From: JAVJSU01 sp040219275
GTDB taxonomy: Bacteria > Chloroflexota > Anaerolineae > Aggregatilineales > Phototrophicaceae
Length of the DNA: 64,000 nucleotides
Direction: 5' to 3'
Assembly (NCBI GenBank): GCA_040219275.1
Contig: JAVJSU010000027.1
Coordinates: forward strand, 107,785 to 171,784
Positions 9,025 to 17,835 of this stretch are shown one piece after another. A program made the translations under genes and the position numbers. Positions within the stretch are counted from its first letter, which is position 1. The number at the start of each line of letters is the position of its first letter. Under the pieces are notes generated by a model. The model made no database searches, was not told the DNA's origin, and was given only the letters and a program-made list of their open reading frames with translations.

Positions 9025-9807
9025 ATGCGCGATTCATCCGTTAATTTTGATCGTGCGGCAGATTTTTACGATGCAACGCGTGGCTTCCCTGAAGGTGAAG
9101 ATCAGCATGTCGCTAAGTTTGTGGCGGATGTTGCCGGATTGCCTTCGAACGCCCGTGTACTAGAAATCGGCATCGGCACGGGGCGCATCGCTCTGCCCCT
9201 GTCGCGTACCATGGGCGAGTTTTACGGCATCGACATTTCCGAAAAGATGCTCGAAAGATTGCGCCAAAAGCAAACCGATGAAGCCGTTTTCGTCAGCGTT
9301 GGCGATGCGATGCGCCTGCCTTTTGCGAATGGCATATTTGACGCGGTGGTGATCGTCCATGTGTTGCATCTCGTCAAAGACCCGGACAAAGTGTTGGCAG
9401 AAGTCGGGCGTGTACTCAATCCCGACGGCGTGGTGCTAAAATGCCAGAATCAAACGAACGTCCAGCAGGATGCCACCACACCGCTCAATGATGCGTGGTT
9501 GCACGCCACCCGCAAAGTTCGCAGTGCGCGGGACTTGTGGCGCAATGTGGATGTGTTAATGCAGGAAAACGGCTGGTCTTCCCAAAAGCCTGCGCAATCG
9601 TATCGCTATCAAACGCTAACCACACCGCAAGACTTCTTGGATCGCGTGGAGAGCCGCGCATGGTCAAGCACATGGGACATGCCGGACGATATCTGGCAAG
9701 CGGGTGTGAATGCCGTAAAAGCGGCGATTGAGGAGCATTTCGGCGGCGATGCGACGGTACAAATTCAGCAAGAAGCCGGCTTCGAGGTCGAGGTATTTGG
9801 GCGGTAG
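9025..9807 (+). CDS. Class I SAM-dependent methyltransferase
   Basis: 260 residues with a Methyltransf_11-type Rossmann core. Motif I is VLEIGIGTGRIALPL (about 50-64), the acidic residue binding the SAM ribose is in YGIDISEKML, and motif IV is FDAVVIVHVLHLVKDPDKVL. The C-terminal part is variable and presumably binds the acceptor, which cannot be identified. It follows the FmdB-like gene by 3 bases. Four class I methyltransferases of this general type occur in the window (here, 14664, 25287, and the partner domains they imply), all too divergent to name. Confidence 0.88.
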   Translation: MRDSSVNFDRAADFYDATRGFPEGEDQHVAKFVADVAGLPSNARVLEIGIGTGRIALPLSRTMGEFYGIDISEKMLERLRQKQTDEAVFVSVGDAMRLPFANGIFDAVVIVHVLHLVKDPDKVLAEVGRVLNPDGVVLKCQNQTNVQQDATTPLNDAWLHATRKVRSARDLWRNVDVLMQENGWSSQKPAQSYRYQTLTTPQDFLDRVESRAWSSTWDMPDDIWQAGVNAVKAAIEEHFGGDATVQIQQEAGFEVEVFGR

Positions 9808-9819
9808 AGAGTAGACTTT

Positions 9820-9959
9820 AGAAATTAGATCATAGATTTTAGGCAAAAAAGACAGTAATTTCTCGATTTTAGCGTATCTTTCTTTGCGTCTCTGAGTCAT
9901 TGTGCCTTTGCGTTATGCTTTTGAATGTCTTTCAATCCAATATCTATCTTCTAATATCT
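9820..9959. repeat. AT-rich non-coding segment bounded by an imperfect 18-bp inverted repeat
   Basis: The 234-base gap between the methyltransferase and amidohydrolase genes is markedly AT-rich. An arm at 9820-9837 (AGAAATTAGATCATAGAT) matches the reverse complement of 9942-9959 at 15 of 18 positions. The inside has a pyrimidine-rich stretch with repeated TTTGCGT (near 9889 and 9907). I see no convincing ORF. It may be a small non-autonomous repeat element; a second copy elsewhere in the genome would be needed to confirm that. Confidence 0.4.
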
Positions 9960-10041
9960 TTTATTCCCGCCCAAATTCGCAACAAAGCCCCAACCAAATT
10001 ATAATCAGGCGTATGACGTGAGTGCATAAGTCCGGTTGTTT

Positions 10042-11220
10042 ATGGCAAAAGTCCAACCCATTACAATTCAACATGCCGCCGTGTGGAACGGGCATATCAG
10101 CGAACAGCGCGATCTGTATTTTGATGAGCGCGTTTTAGAGTCGCCCACTTCAGACGCGCTGACCATTGACCTCACTGGCTACACGGTATTCCCCGGCATG
10201 GTCAACGCCCACGATCATCTCGAACTCAACCACTACCCGCGCACAAAATTCCGCGAGAAATACGACAACGCGCATCAATGGGGCGAGGATGTGAATGCAC
10301 GGCTGAACACCGAACCGTATAAATCGCTACGCGCCTATCCGCTGTGGGATCGTTGTTTCATTGGCGGACTGAAAAACTTGCTGTGTGGCGCGACGACGGT
10401 AGCGCATCATGGACCGCCACATAAACCGCTCTTTCGCCCAAACTTTCCCGTGCGCGTGCTTAAAAAATATGGGTGGGCGCACTCTTTGCACTTCAACACA
10501 GAATCAGAAGTCGTCGCATCCTACCGCAACACGCCACATAATTTCCCCTGGTTCATCCATCTGGCGGAAGGCACGGATGAAGTCGCAAAGTCAGAGTACG
10601 CTCGATTAAAAGCACTTGGATGTGTCGGAAAAAAAACAGTCATCGTGCATGGTGTGGGTATGACGCTGGAAGACATAGCTGATGCAGTTCAGCAGGTGCG
10701 AGGTCTGGTGTGGTGTCCATCCACCAATCATTATTTGCTCGGAGAAACAACCAAATTAATCTCCGATTGGCGACAACTCGGCGGTTATGTTGCGATTGGT
10801 AGTGATTCCCGATTGACTGCGGACGGCGATTTTGTGGAAGAAGCACTCTTTGCACGCGATGAAAGTGGTTGTGATGTGAATTGCGTTGAAGAAGCCATCA
10901 GATGTCATCCAGCGCATATTTTAGGACTATCAGATGTTGGGCATCTAAACATCGGTGCGCGGGCAGATCTGATTGTTGGCGAGCATCGACGAAAAAACCT
11001 GCAACTCATCATTCGCGGCGGCATCCCGCAAATTGGCGATCCGGAGTTGATGGCGAAATTTCCGCGTACCGAAACCGTTCCCGCCACGCTCGACGGCATA
11101 CCGAAAGCCATCAATGTCAACCTTGCACGCCAAATCGCCAGATGTACGCTCAAAGAACCCGGCTTAGAATTGCTGGAAGTTCCGCGCAGAACCTTATTTG
11201 GCGGGGTGTTTAGCAGATGA
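10042..11220 (+). CDS. Amidohydrolase-family metal-dependent hydrolase
   Basis: 392 residues from ATG 10042 (a TTG six bases upstream is less likely). The N-terminal beta-sandwich leads to the first metal-binding motif in VNAHDHLELNH (HxH-like), a later HHGPPH, a histidine in VIVHGVGM, and the aspartate in GSDSRLTADGDF. These are the sequential ligands of cytosine-deaminase/atrazine-chlorohydrolase type amidohydrolases, which hydrolyse C-N bonds of cyclic or aryl compounds. The second strand motif is not canonical, so substrate and metal number are uncertain. It stands alone between an AT-rich spacer and the radical SAM cluster. Confidence 0.85.
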   Translation: MAKVQPITIQHAAVWNGHISEQRDLYFDERVLESPTSDALTIDLTGYTVFPGMVNAHDHLELNHYPRTKFREKYDNAHQWGEDVNARLNTEPYKSLRAYPLWDRCFIGGLKNLLCGATTVAHHGPPHKPLFRPNFPVRVLKKYGWAHSLHFNTESEVVASYRNTPHNFPWFIHLAEGTDEVAKSEYARLKALGCVGKKTVIVHGVGMTLEDIADAVQQVRGLVWCPSTNHYLLGETTKLISDWRQLGGYVAIGSDSRLTADGDFVEEALFARDESGCDVNCVEEAIRCHPAHILGLSDVGHLNIGARADLIVGEHRRKNLQLIIRGGIPQIGDPELMAKFPRTETVPATLDGIPKAINVNLARQIARCTLKEPGLELLEVPRRTLFGGVFSR

Positions 11221-11309
11221 TTACTAACGACAAGAATGCCCGACATTTAACATCACGTAAGAAAAATCGAGTATAGTGTACTGTTAACGAGCAAAAAGGA
11301 CTTATCGGT

Positions 11310-12833
11310 ATGGATATTTTATTCGGACAATCCTATTATCTGCGCTTTGATAGCAAATTATGGAAAGCCATGCAGCCCTACCCGCCGCTTGGAACGCTCT
11401 ACGCCGCCTCTTATATGCGTCAGCGCGGGTTTGAAGTTGGGTTGTTTGATGCGATGTTGAGCGAGGGTGTGCATGAATGGACACGCCACCTCGACTACTA
11501 TAAGCCCCGTTATGCCGTTATTTTTGAGGATAACTTCAATTATCTCAGCAAAATGTCCCTCTTACGGATGCGCGATGCGGCGTTTGAGATGATGGACATT
11601 GCGCGGGAACACGGCTGTATCGTCATCGTTGCCGGCGCGGATATGACCGACCATGCGGAAATGTATGTCGAAAAAGGCGCGGATTATGTGATCGTCGGCG
11701 AAGGTGAGGAAACCCTCGGCGATTTGATTTATCATCTTGAAGGTAAAGATGCGCGCATTCTTCCTGAAATTCCCGGCATTGTTTTTATGGATAACGATGA
11801 GATCGTCAAAACGTTGCCCCGTCCGGTGATTCGCAATCTGGATAATATGCCCTTCCCCGCATGGGATTTAGTCGATTACGAAAAATATCGCACCGTCTGG
11901 ATGGAAAAACACGGCTATACCAGCATCAATATGGTGACGACGCGTGGATGCCCGTTTCATTGTAATTGGTGCGCCAAACCGATCTGGGGACAGCGCTATA
12001 AGGTCCGTAGTGCAGAAAATGTGGTCAGCGAAATGGCATGGCTAAAAGAGAGCTTCAATCCCGATCAAATCTGGTTTATGGATGACATCATGGGCATTCA
12101 GGACAAATGGATTGAAGAATTCGCCGATGAATTAGACGAACGTAAGCTCCACATCCCGTTCAAGAGTCTCAATCGTGCGGATTTACTTCTACGTGGCAAG
12201 ACGATCCCTGCATTGGCACGCGCAGGCGCACAGATTGTGTGGATTGGCGCGGAAAGTGGCAGTCAGAAAATCCTTGATGCGATGGATAAAGGCACTCAGG
12301 TCGAGCAAATTTACGAAGCCACGCGCAAAATGCACGAACACGGCATCAAGGTCGCCTTCTTCTTGCAATTCGGCTATCCAGGAGAAACTCGCGAAGACAT
12401 CGAAAAGACGCTTCAGATGGTGCGGGATTTGATGCCCGATGACATTGGCATTAGCGTCAGTTATCCGCTACCCGGCACACCGTTTCATGAGCGCGTGAAG
12501 TTGGAACTGGGTGACCGCGCCAATTGGGTGGATAGTGAAGACCTTGCGATGCTCTATGAAGGTCCGTTCGCCACACAATTTTATCGTCAACTGCATACCA
12601 TCGTGCATAAGGATTACCGCTCGCGCAAAACGTGGAATGTGCTCAAAACGCTGGCGAATGATCCTAAGAATATCCACAAAAATATCCGCCCATCCCATTT
12701 CCGGCAGGCGGCGGCGATGGTCTATCATCGGCTGACGTTGCCGATTGCAGAAGCACGACTTGACCGACTGGCGCAACTCCCGACGAAGCAATCTCAGCAG
12801 GCACAGGGATTGTCTAACGTCACTTTGTCGTAG
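11310..12833 (+). CDS. B12-binding radical SAM protein (first of a paralogous pair)
   Basis: 507 residues. The N-terminal part (about 1-170) is a cobalamin-binding-like Rossmann domain starting MDILFGQSYY, with PYPPLGTLYAASYMRQRGFEVGLFD. The radical SAM core begins with the CxxxCxxC cluster (Cys214, Cys218, Cys221; CPFHCNWC), which ligates a 4Fe-4S cluster for SAM cleavage. Later core motifs include WIGAESGSQKILDAM and QFGYPGETREDIEKTL. Members of this BchE/HpnJ-like class carry out radical methylations, cyclisations or ring contractions; the substrate is unknown. AAGGA precedes the start. The gene at 13209 is a clear paralogue, and the leader GACTTATCG just upstream of both starts is conserved. 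Confidence 0.93.
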   Translation: MDILFGQSYYLRFDSKLWKAMQPYPPLGTLYAASYMRQRGFEVGLFDAMLSEGVHEWTRHLDYYKPRYAVIFEDNFNYLSKMSLLRMRDAAFEMMDIAREHGCIVIVAGADMTDHAEMYVEKGADYVIVGEGEETLGDLIYHLEGKDARILPEIPGIVFMDNDEIVKTLPRPVIRNLDNMPFPAWDLVDYEKYRTVWMEKHGYTSINMVTTRGCPFHCNWCAKPIWGQRYKVRSAENVVSEMAWLKESFNPDQIWFMDDIMGIQDKWIEEFADELDERKLHIPFKSLNRADLLLRGKTIPALARAGAQIVWIGAESGSQKILDAMDKGTQVEQIYEATRKMHEHGIKVAFFLQFGYPGETREDIEKTLQMVRDLMPDDIGISVSYPLPGTPFHERVKLELGDRANWVDSEDLAMLYEGPFATQFYRQLHTIVHKDYRSRKTWNVLKTLANDPKNIHKNIRPSHFRQAAAMVYHRLTLPIAEARLDRLAQLPTKQSQQAQGLSNVTLS

Positions 12834-12901
12834 CGATGGTTGGTGGCGAAACATGGTAAACGGGTATTATCAACGGAGTGTATTAGAAGGAGACATCATC
12901 T

Positions 12902-13168
12902 ATGCGACAGGTGATTATCTATCCGGGTGAGGATGGTTATTGGGTAGCAGAATGTCTAAGTTTATCCGGTTGCCTTAGTCAGGGAGAAACCGAAGCGCAA
13001 GCACTCGAAAACATCAATGAAGCGATTGCATTATGGATTGAAGACGAAGAAGATAGCTGGAAATTGAAGCCAGTAGTAGAAGTCTTCTTAAAATTACCGA
13101 TGGAAGAAAAAGGTCAGTTTTTCAGCTTAGACGATGTAAAACGTGAACTCAATTTAGATGAACAATAA
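12902..13168 (+). CDS. HicB-like antitoxin-fold protein, without an adjacent HicA
   Basis: 88 residues with the HicB half-RNase-H-like fold pattern: QVIIYPGEDGYWVAECLSLSGCLSQGETEAQALENINEAI is the diagnostic region. The C-terminal tail (FFSLDDVKRELNLDEQ) is short and may hold only a minimal partner- or DNA-binding segment. A strong AAGGAGA precedes ATG 12902. In classical systems HicB neutralises the mRNA-cleaving toxin HicA encoded next to it, but no HicA-like ORF exists in the 68-base and 40-base gaps around this gene. It may be an orphan antitoxin or an unrelated regulatory HicB homologue. Confidence 0.85.
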   Translation: MRQVIIYPGEDGYWVAECLSLSGCLSQGETEAQALENINEAIALWIEDEEDSWKLKPVVEVFLKLPMEEKGQFFSLDDVKRELNLDEQ

Positions 13169-13208
13169 AATCCGCCCCTTATAGTCAATAGACAAGAGAC
13201 TTATCGTA

Positions 13209-14651
13209 ATGGACATCCTGTTAGCACACGGCTACTTTTTGTACGAAGATCCGCATGAAATGAAAGTCATGCGCCCCTACCCGCCGCTCGGCATTTTGTA
13301 TATCTCGTCATACCTCAAGAGCACAGGCTTTGAGGTGGGCGTGTTTGATAGTACGTTCGCCAGTATGATCGAATTTGCGGCGTATCTTCAGGCGGAACGT
13401 CCGTCTGTGGTTGGACTCTACACCAATATGATGACCAAGCGTAACGTACTAAAGATGGTCACGCTCTGCAAGCAAATTGGCGCATCTGTCGTCCTCGGTG
13501 GACCTGACCCCGCCTATTATGCCGCCGACTATCTGGCACATGGCGCGGATATTGTCATCCGGGGCGAAGGGGAATTAACACTCGAAGAACTCCTGCCGCA
13601 TCTCGCCCAAAAAGGGTTGAATGATCTCGGTGGAATTCTGGGCATTGCCTATCTTGATGAACAAGGCAACACCGTCGAGACATTCCCGCGCCCACAAATT
13701 CAAGACCTGAGCGCCCATCCCTGGCCCGATAGAGAAGCCATCGACATCGAACAGTACATGCGCGTATGGAAAGACAATCACGGACAAAGTTCTGTCTCAG
13801 TGATTCAAGCGCGGGGATGCCCATATACCTGTACATGGTGCAGTCATAGCGTGTTCGGCAATACCCACCGCCGCAGGACACCGGAAGATGCCGCCGAAGA
13901 AGTCCTGTGGATCAAAGAACGCTACAATCCCGATTTGATCTGGTATGCAGACGATGTATTTACGATCAATCATCGCTGGTTTTTTCAATACGCTGAGGAA
14001 TTACAAAAGCGTGGTGTTCGCATTCCCTTTGAGTGCATCAGCCGTGCGGATCGCCTCAATGAAAAAGTGGTACAAACGCTGGCTGAAATGGGGTGTTATC
14101 GCCTGTGGAATGGCTCCGAAAGCGGGAGTCAGCGCATTCTGGACGCGATGCAACGCAAAGTAGATGCGGTGGATGTGCAGGAAAAGACGCACCTCCTGCA
14201 AAAATACAGCATCGAAACGGGGATGTTCATCATGCTCGGTTATGATGGCGAGACAATGCAAGATTTGATAGAAACAGTTGACCATCTCAAAATTAGCAAT
14301 CCTGATATTTTCCTGACGACGGTTGCCTATCCCATCAAAGGCACGCACTATTACGCTGAAGTTGAGTCACGGGTGTTACGCGATGGCAACTGGGCAGAGA
14401 GCGCAGACCGTGATTTGACTATTGCCGGACGCTATTCCAAACGCTTCTATAGCTTCGCTACGCGCTGGATGGTCAACGAAGTGGCGTTGAACCGTGCACG
14501 TAAAAATGGCGGTGTTCCCCTGCATCATCAAGCAAAAATGTGGGCGAACATCAAATTGGGTCGCCTCGGCATGGCGCTCACACAGGGACAGCAAGAAACA
14601 CAGGGAACACTTATTCATCCGTTAGCGTCTAATGTAGAAGTCGTCAATTAA
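13209..14651 (+). CDS. B12-binding radical SAM protein (second of a paralogous pair)
   Basis: 480 residues, same architecture as the gene at 11310: cobalamin-binding-like domain beginning MDILLAHGYF and PYPPLGILYISSYLKSTGFEVGVFD, then a radical SAM core with Cys204, Cys208 and Cys211 (CPYTCTWC). Conserved core segments include YADDVFTINHRWF and WNGSESGSQRILDAM, where the paralogue has WIGAESGSQKILDAM. The two proteins probably work on related substrates or successive steps. It follows the HicB-like gene by 40 bases and precedes a methyltransferase by 12, so the region reads as one transcription unit. Product unknown. Confidence 0.93.
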   Translation: MDILLAHGYFLYEDPHEMKVMRPYPPLGILYISSYLKSTGFEVGVFDSTFASMIEFAAYLQAERPSVVGLYTNMMTKRNVLKMVTLCKQIGASVVLGGPDPAYYAADYLAHGADIVIRGEGELTLEELLPHLAQKGLNDLGGILGIAYLDEQGNTVETFPRPQIQDLSAHPWPDREAIDIEQYMRVWKDNHGQSSVSVIQARGCPYTCTWCSHSVFGNTHRRRTPEDAAEEVLWIKERYNPDLIWYADDVFTINHRWFFQYAEELQKRGVRIPFECISRADRLNEKVVQTLAEMGCYRLWNGSESGSQRILDAMQRKVDAVDVQEKTHLLQKYSIETGMFIMLGYDGETMQDLIETVDHLKISNPDIFLTTVAYPIKGTHYYAEVESRVLRDGNWAESADRDLTIAGRYSKRFYSFATRWMVNEVALNRARKNGGVPLHHQAKMWANIKLGRLGMALTQGQQETQGTLIHPLASNVEVVN

Positions 14652-14663
14652 GCGCACTGACCC

Positions 14664-15449
14664 ATGCCAAACACATTCGATGCCCTTGCCCCCACCTATG
14701 ATGATGATTTTACGAACACGCAAATCGGACAATATTTGCGTGGTCGCGTCCATGATCGTCTGCTCACACATTTCAACGCGGGCGATCATGTGCTGGAACT
14801 CGGTTGTGGGACGGGCGAAGATGCGCGCTATTTGGCGGAAAATGGTATTCACGTCACCGCAACAGATGCCAGTGAAAAAATGCTAGTGATGGCACGCGCC
14901 AAAAACCAGATGCTTGAGATGATAGATTTTAAACAAATGGATTTGCGTCAACTCAATCCAAATTACGATGGAGCACAATTCAGTGGTGGGTTCTCTAACT
15001 TTGGCGTGTTGAATTGTCTGGACGATTGGCGACCTCTAGCAACGTGGTTAGCACAGCGCATTGCACCTGCGGGTGTAGTGGGATTTGGTATTATGTCACC
15101 GTTTTGCATCTGGGAAATGCTGTGGCACGGCGCACACCTGAACTTCAATACGGCAACCCGACGCTTAAGAACCCATACGGTTTTCTCGCCGGATAGTATG
15201 CTAGAATCACTAAACATAACGTATCCGACGATTCGGCGACTCTCGCAAGATTTTTCGCCGTTTTTCCAGCACATCACGGTGCGTCCCTTAGGCGTTTTTC
15301 TGCCACCGAGCGATGTCTACGGGGTGATTGAAAAACGTCCGGCATTACTTAAGCGATTGATGCAACTGGAACACGCGGCGCGTAACACCGGAAAGTTGGC
15401 ATTATTAGCCGATCATTACTGGATCGAGTTTCGCCGGATAGCTACTTGA
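14664..15449 (+). CDS. Class I SAM-dependent methyltransferase
   Basis: 261 residues. Near the N-terminus FDALAPTYDDDFTNT is the usual lead-in, followed by motif I VLELGCGTGEDARYLA (about 43-58), the acidic residue in VTATDASEKML, and FKQMDLRQL. The C-terminal half has membrane-associating or substrate-binding character (FGIMSPFCIWEMLWHG). It lies 12 bases after the second radical SAM gene and is likely co-expressed, so it may methylate the radical SAM product or an intermediate. This is inferred from context only. Confidence 0.88.
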   Translation: MPNTFDALAPTYDDDFTNTQIGQYLRGRVHDRLLTHFNAGDHVLELGCGTGEDARYLAENGIHVTATDASEKMLVMARAKNQMLEMIDFKQMDLRQLNPNYDGAQFSGGFSNFGVLNCLDDWRPLATWLAQRIAPAGVVGFGIMSPFCIWEMLWHGAHLNFNTATRRLRTHTVFSPDSMLESLNITYPTIRRLSQDFSPFFQHITVRPLGVFLPPSDVYGVIEKRPALLKRLMQLEHAARNTGKLALLADHYWIEFRRIAT

Positions 15450-15471
15450 TAGAACGTAAGGAGAGACCTAT

Positions 15472-15864
15472 ATGCGCCTCATCTGGGATGCCGATGGCAA
15501 GAAATACGCGACCAATGAACCCACAGCCGAACTTATCGAAGAACTTATTGACGAGCTAGATAATGAAACGCATACGATGGTTGCGCTGGATGCACGCGGA
15601 TTATGTAGCATGATCGCTTGTGGAGGAGAAGATGGACGCGTACGGGTGAACTATGTACCCGAAGACCTAGAAAAATCAACCAAACACCTGCTAGATCATC
15701 AGGCAAGCAATCCTGAAGATGTGATTCATCTGATGCTTCAAGGGAAAAAATCTGCCTATAAGCGTATCCATACTGTCCCTAAATATCTGGCATTACAGGC
15801 ATTGGTCGAGTTTGCGCGCACAACCACCCCTGCCCCAACGATGGATTGGATAGACGATGCCTGA
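15472..15864 (+). CDS. Small protein resembling Imm1-family immunity proteins
   Basis: 130 residues starting MRLIWDADGKKY. The order of elements (an early strand with Trp, a helix, HTMVALDARGLCSMIACGG, GRVRVNYVP, and a final PAPTMDWID near the C-terminus) resembles Imm1-type polymorphic-toxin immunity proteins. I judge this by general pattern only and no single residue is decisive. A good AGGAGAG precedes the start. It lies 22 bases after the methyltransferase on the same strand, and no toxin-like gene is adjacent. If the Imm1 assignment is wrong it is simply a conserved hypothetical. Confidence 0.5.
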   Translation: MRLIWDADGKKYATNEPTAELIEELIDELDNETHTMVALDARGLCSMIACGGEDGRVRVNYVPEDLEKSTKHLLDHQASNPEDVIHLMLQGKKSAYKRIHTVPKYLALQALVEFARTTTPAPTMDWIDDA

Positions 15865-15924
15865 GGTGGCAGAGTAAACTCACCCATCAATTTAGTTAAA
15901 TGTTTTAGAGTATTCTGGCACTTC

Positions 15925-16413
15925 TCAAGCGAAGTTGTCGTTCTTGGCGCGGCTTTCTTCTGCCATTGTCGATTTATAAGCGAGCATTTTTCCCAGCAGA
16001 GCCTCATCACATGTGGCTAGAATTTGAATCGCCAGCAAGCCCGCGTTCTTCGCCTGACCAATCGCCACCGTCGCCACCGGAACACCACCGGGCATCTGGA
16101 CAATCGACAGAAGCGAATCTAATCCACTTAGAGCACGACTTTGCACGGGAACGCCGATCACCGGTAGAGGTGAGTACGCCGCAACCATCCCCGGTAAATG
16201 CGCCGCCCCACCCGCTCCGGCGATAATCACTTTGAACCCACGCTCATGAGCGGTCTTGCCATACGTCGCCATGTCATCCGGTGTACGATGGGCGGAAACG
16301 ATCCTGACTTCACATGCCACATCAAACGCCTTACAGATGTCAATTGCCGCTTGCATGGTCGGCAAATCGCTATCACTGCCCATGATGATGCCGATGAGGG
16401 GTTGTGTTGTCAT
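15925..16413 (-). CDS. purE: N5-carboxyaminoimidazole ribonucleotide mutase
   Basis: 162 residues, the full length of class I PurE. The start region (IGIIMGSDSDLP) is the signature that binds the ribonucleotide phosphate, followed by VSAHRTPDDM with the catalytic histidine and IAGAGGAAHLPGM. It converts N5-carboxyaminoimidazole ribonucleotide to CAIR in de novo purine synthesis, after PurK, whose gene lies upstream on the same strand. The two genes are separated by 258 bases instead of the usual overlap, so they may be transcribed separately. The gene converges with the Imm1-like gene. Confidence 0.97.
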   Translation of the reverse strand: MTTQPLIGIIMGSDSDLPTMQAAIDICKAFDVACEVRIVSAHRTPDDMATYGKTAHERGFKVIIAGAGGAAHLPGMVAAYSPLPVIGVPVQSRALSGLDSLLSIVQMPGGVPVATVAIGQAKNAGLLAIQILATCDEALLGKMLAYKSTMAEESRAKNDNFA

Positions 16414-16506
16414 AAGTCGCTTTCTGTGAGGATTTTCAGTAATAAAGTGATGTTACGTAAAAATAATCAATCAGGATATTTAACTTGTAAACAGTAAACA
16501 ACGGTA

Positions 16507-16538
16507 AGTAAATCAGTACTTCAGTAAATCAGCATTTC
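16507..16538. repeat. Short tandem repeat in the purE-purK gap
   Basis: Two tandem 16-base units (AGTAAATCAGTACTTC at 16507 and AGTAAATCAGCATTTC at 16523, 14 of 16 identical) sit in the 258-base spacer between purK and purE. The rest of the spacer is AT-rich, with scattered CAGCTGAC/ACCTGACC motifs near 16590, and shows no ORF. No clear function. Confidence 0.5.
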
Positions 16539-16671
16539 AGCAAGAACATTCATTGCACGTTGGCAGTATGTATTTTCTGACAAACTGATTACCTGACCAG
16601 CTGACTTACTCATGTTTGAGCATCTACTTCATGCCTAACATCATCCTAATATTTACTCTGCGTAATGTCAG

Positions 16672-17805
16672 TTATAAATTCACTAAATCCGCCGCTTGAC
16701 GGGCGCGGGCTTCAGCTTCTTCAATGGAGTCCGCTAATACGGTGATATGTCCCATTTTGCGCCCCGGACGCACAGCACGTTTGCTATAAATATGCACATG
16801 CGCGCCTGCAATCGCCAGCGCATCGCGGATACCTTCCGCTTCCGCTTCACCGTCACGTTCGCCAAGCAAATTGACCATCACCGCAGACGGCGTGACGAGC
16901 GATGTTGCACCCAATGACCAGCCAAGCACCGTGCGGATATGATTTTCAAATTGCGAAGTGACACAGGCTTCAATCGTGTAATGCCCGGAATTGTGCGGAC
17001 GGGGAGCGATCTCGTTATAGAGAATTGTGCTATCTTTCAGCTTGAACAATTCCACACCGAACACGCCGACTCCATCAATCGCAGTCACGGCTTTTCGGGC
17101 GATTTCTTCAGCGATTTGCACGCTATCAGCGGGTACATTTGCCGGAGCGCGTACCACATGACAAATATGATCTCTTTGCACCGTTTCCACCACCGGATAC
17201 GTACGAATTTCACCATCACGCCCGCGTAACACCATCACGGCAAGTTCATACTCAAACGGCACGAATTTTTCGATCATCAACCCACGTCCATCATTGCCGC
17301 CGAGTTCTTCCCACGCGGTTTCGATGTCGTCTTCTGATTCAAGCGTAAAATTGCCGTAGCCATCGTAGCCATCACGACGCGCCTTGAGCAACATCGGATA
17401 CCCGAATTGATCTGCGGCAATGCGTATCGAATCCGGCGACTCCACACCCAGAAAATCCGGTACAGGAATCCCTGCTTCGCGCATGGTTGTCTTCTGAATG
17501 AGCTTATCCTGCACTCTGGCAAGCGTAGCCGAGGATGGATACACCGGAACACCTGCTTCTTCGATAGTTTCAAGAACGGACGCATCGACGAATTCGTTTT
17601 CCAGCGTAATCACGTCACACAGACTGATAAATTCTTCCAACGCCGAGTCATCATCCCACGCGCCGACGACCTGATGGTGCGTCAAACGCGAGGCAGGACT
17701 ATCCGGCTTGCGCTCGAAGATCACAATTTCTACGCCCAATGAGATTGCGGCTTGGGCGGTCATCTGGGCAAGTTGACCACCACCGAGTATGCCTAATCGT
17801 ATCAT
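16672..17805 (-). CDS. purK: N5-carboxyaminoimidazole ribonucleotide synthase
   Basis: 377 residues, normal for PurK. It begins with the ATP-grasp N-domain motif LGILGGGQLAQMTAQAA; the ATP-grasp core contains LKARRDGYDGYGN and the metal and nucleotide ligands in ENEFVD and YNEIAPRPHNSGHYT. It uses ATP and bicarbonate to carboxylate aminoimidazole ribonucleotide, feeding PurE downstream. Its presence with class I PurE shows the two-step bacterial route to CAIR. Confidence 0.97.
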   Translation of the reverse strand: MIRLGILGGGQLAQMTAQAAISLGVEIVIFERKPDSPASRLTHHQVVGAWDDDSALEEFISLCDVITLENEFVDASVLETIEEAGVPVYPSSATLARVQDKLIQKTTMREAGIPVPDFLGVESPDSIRIAADQFGYPMLLKARRDGYDGYGNFTLESEDDIETAWEELGGNDGRGLMIEKFVPFEYELAVMVLRGRDGEIRTYPVVETVQRDHICHVVRAPANVPADSVQIAEEIARKAVTAIDGVGVFGVELFKLKDSTILYNEIAPRPHNSGHYTIEACVTSQFENHIRTVLGWSLGATSLVTPSAVMVNLLGERDGEAEAEGIRDALAIAGAHVHIYSKRAVRPGRKMGHITVLADSIEEAEARARQAADLVNL

Positions 17806-17835
17806 GAGGGGGATGATACCCTGCTACAATCTACA

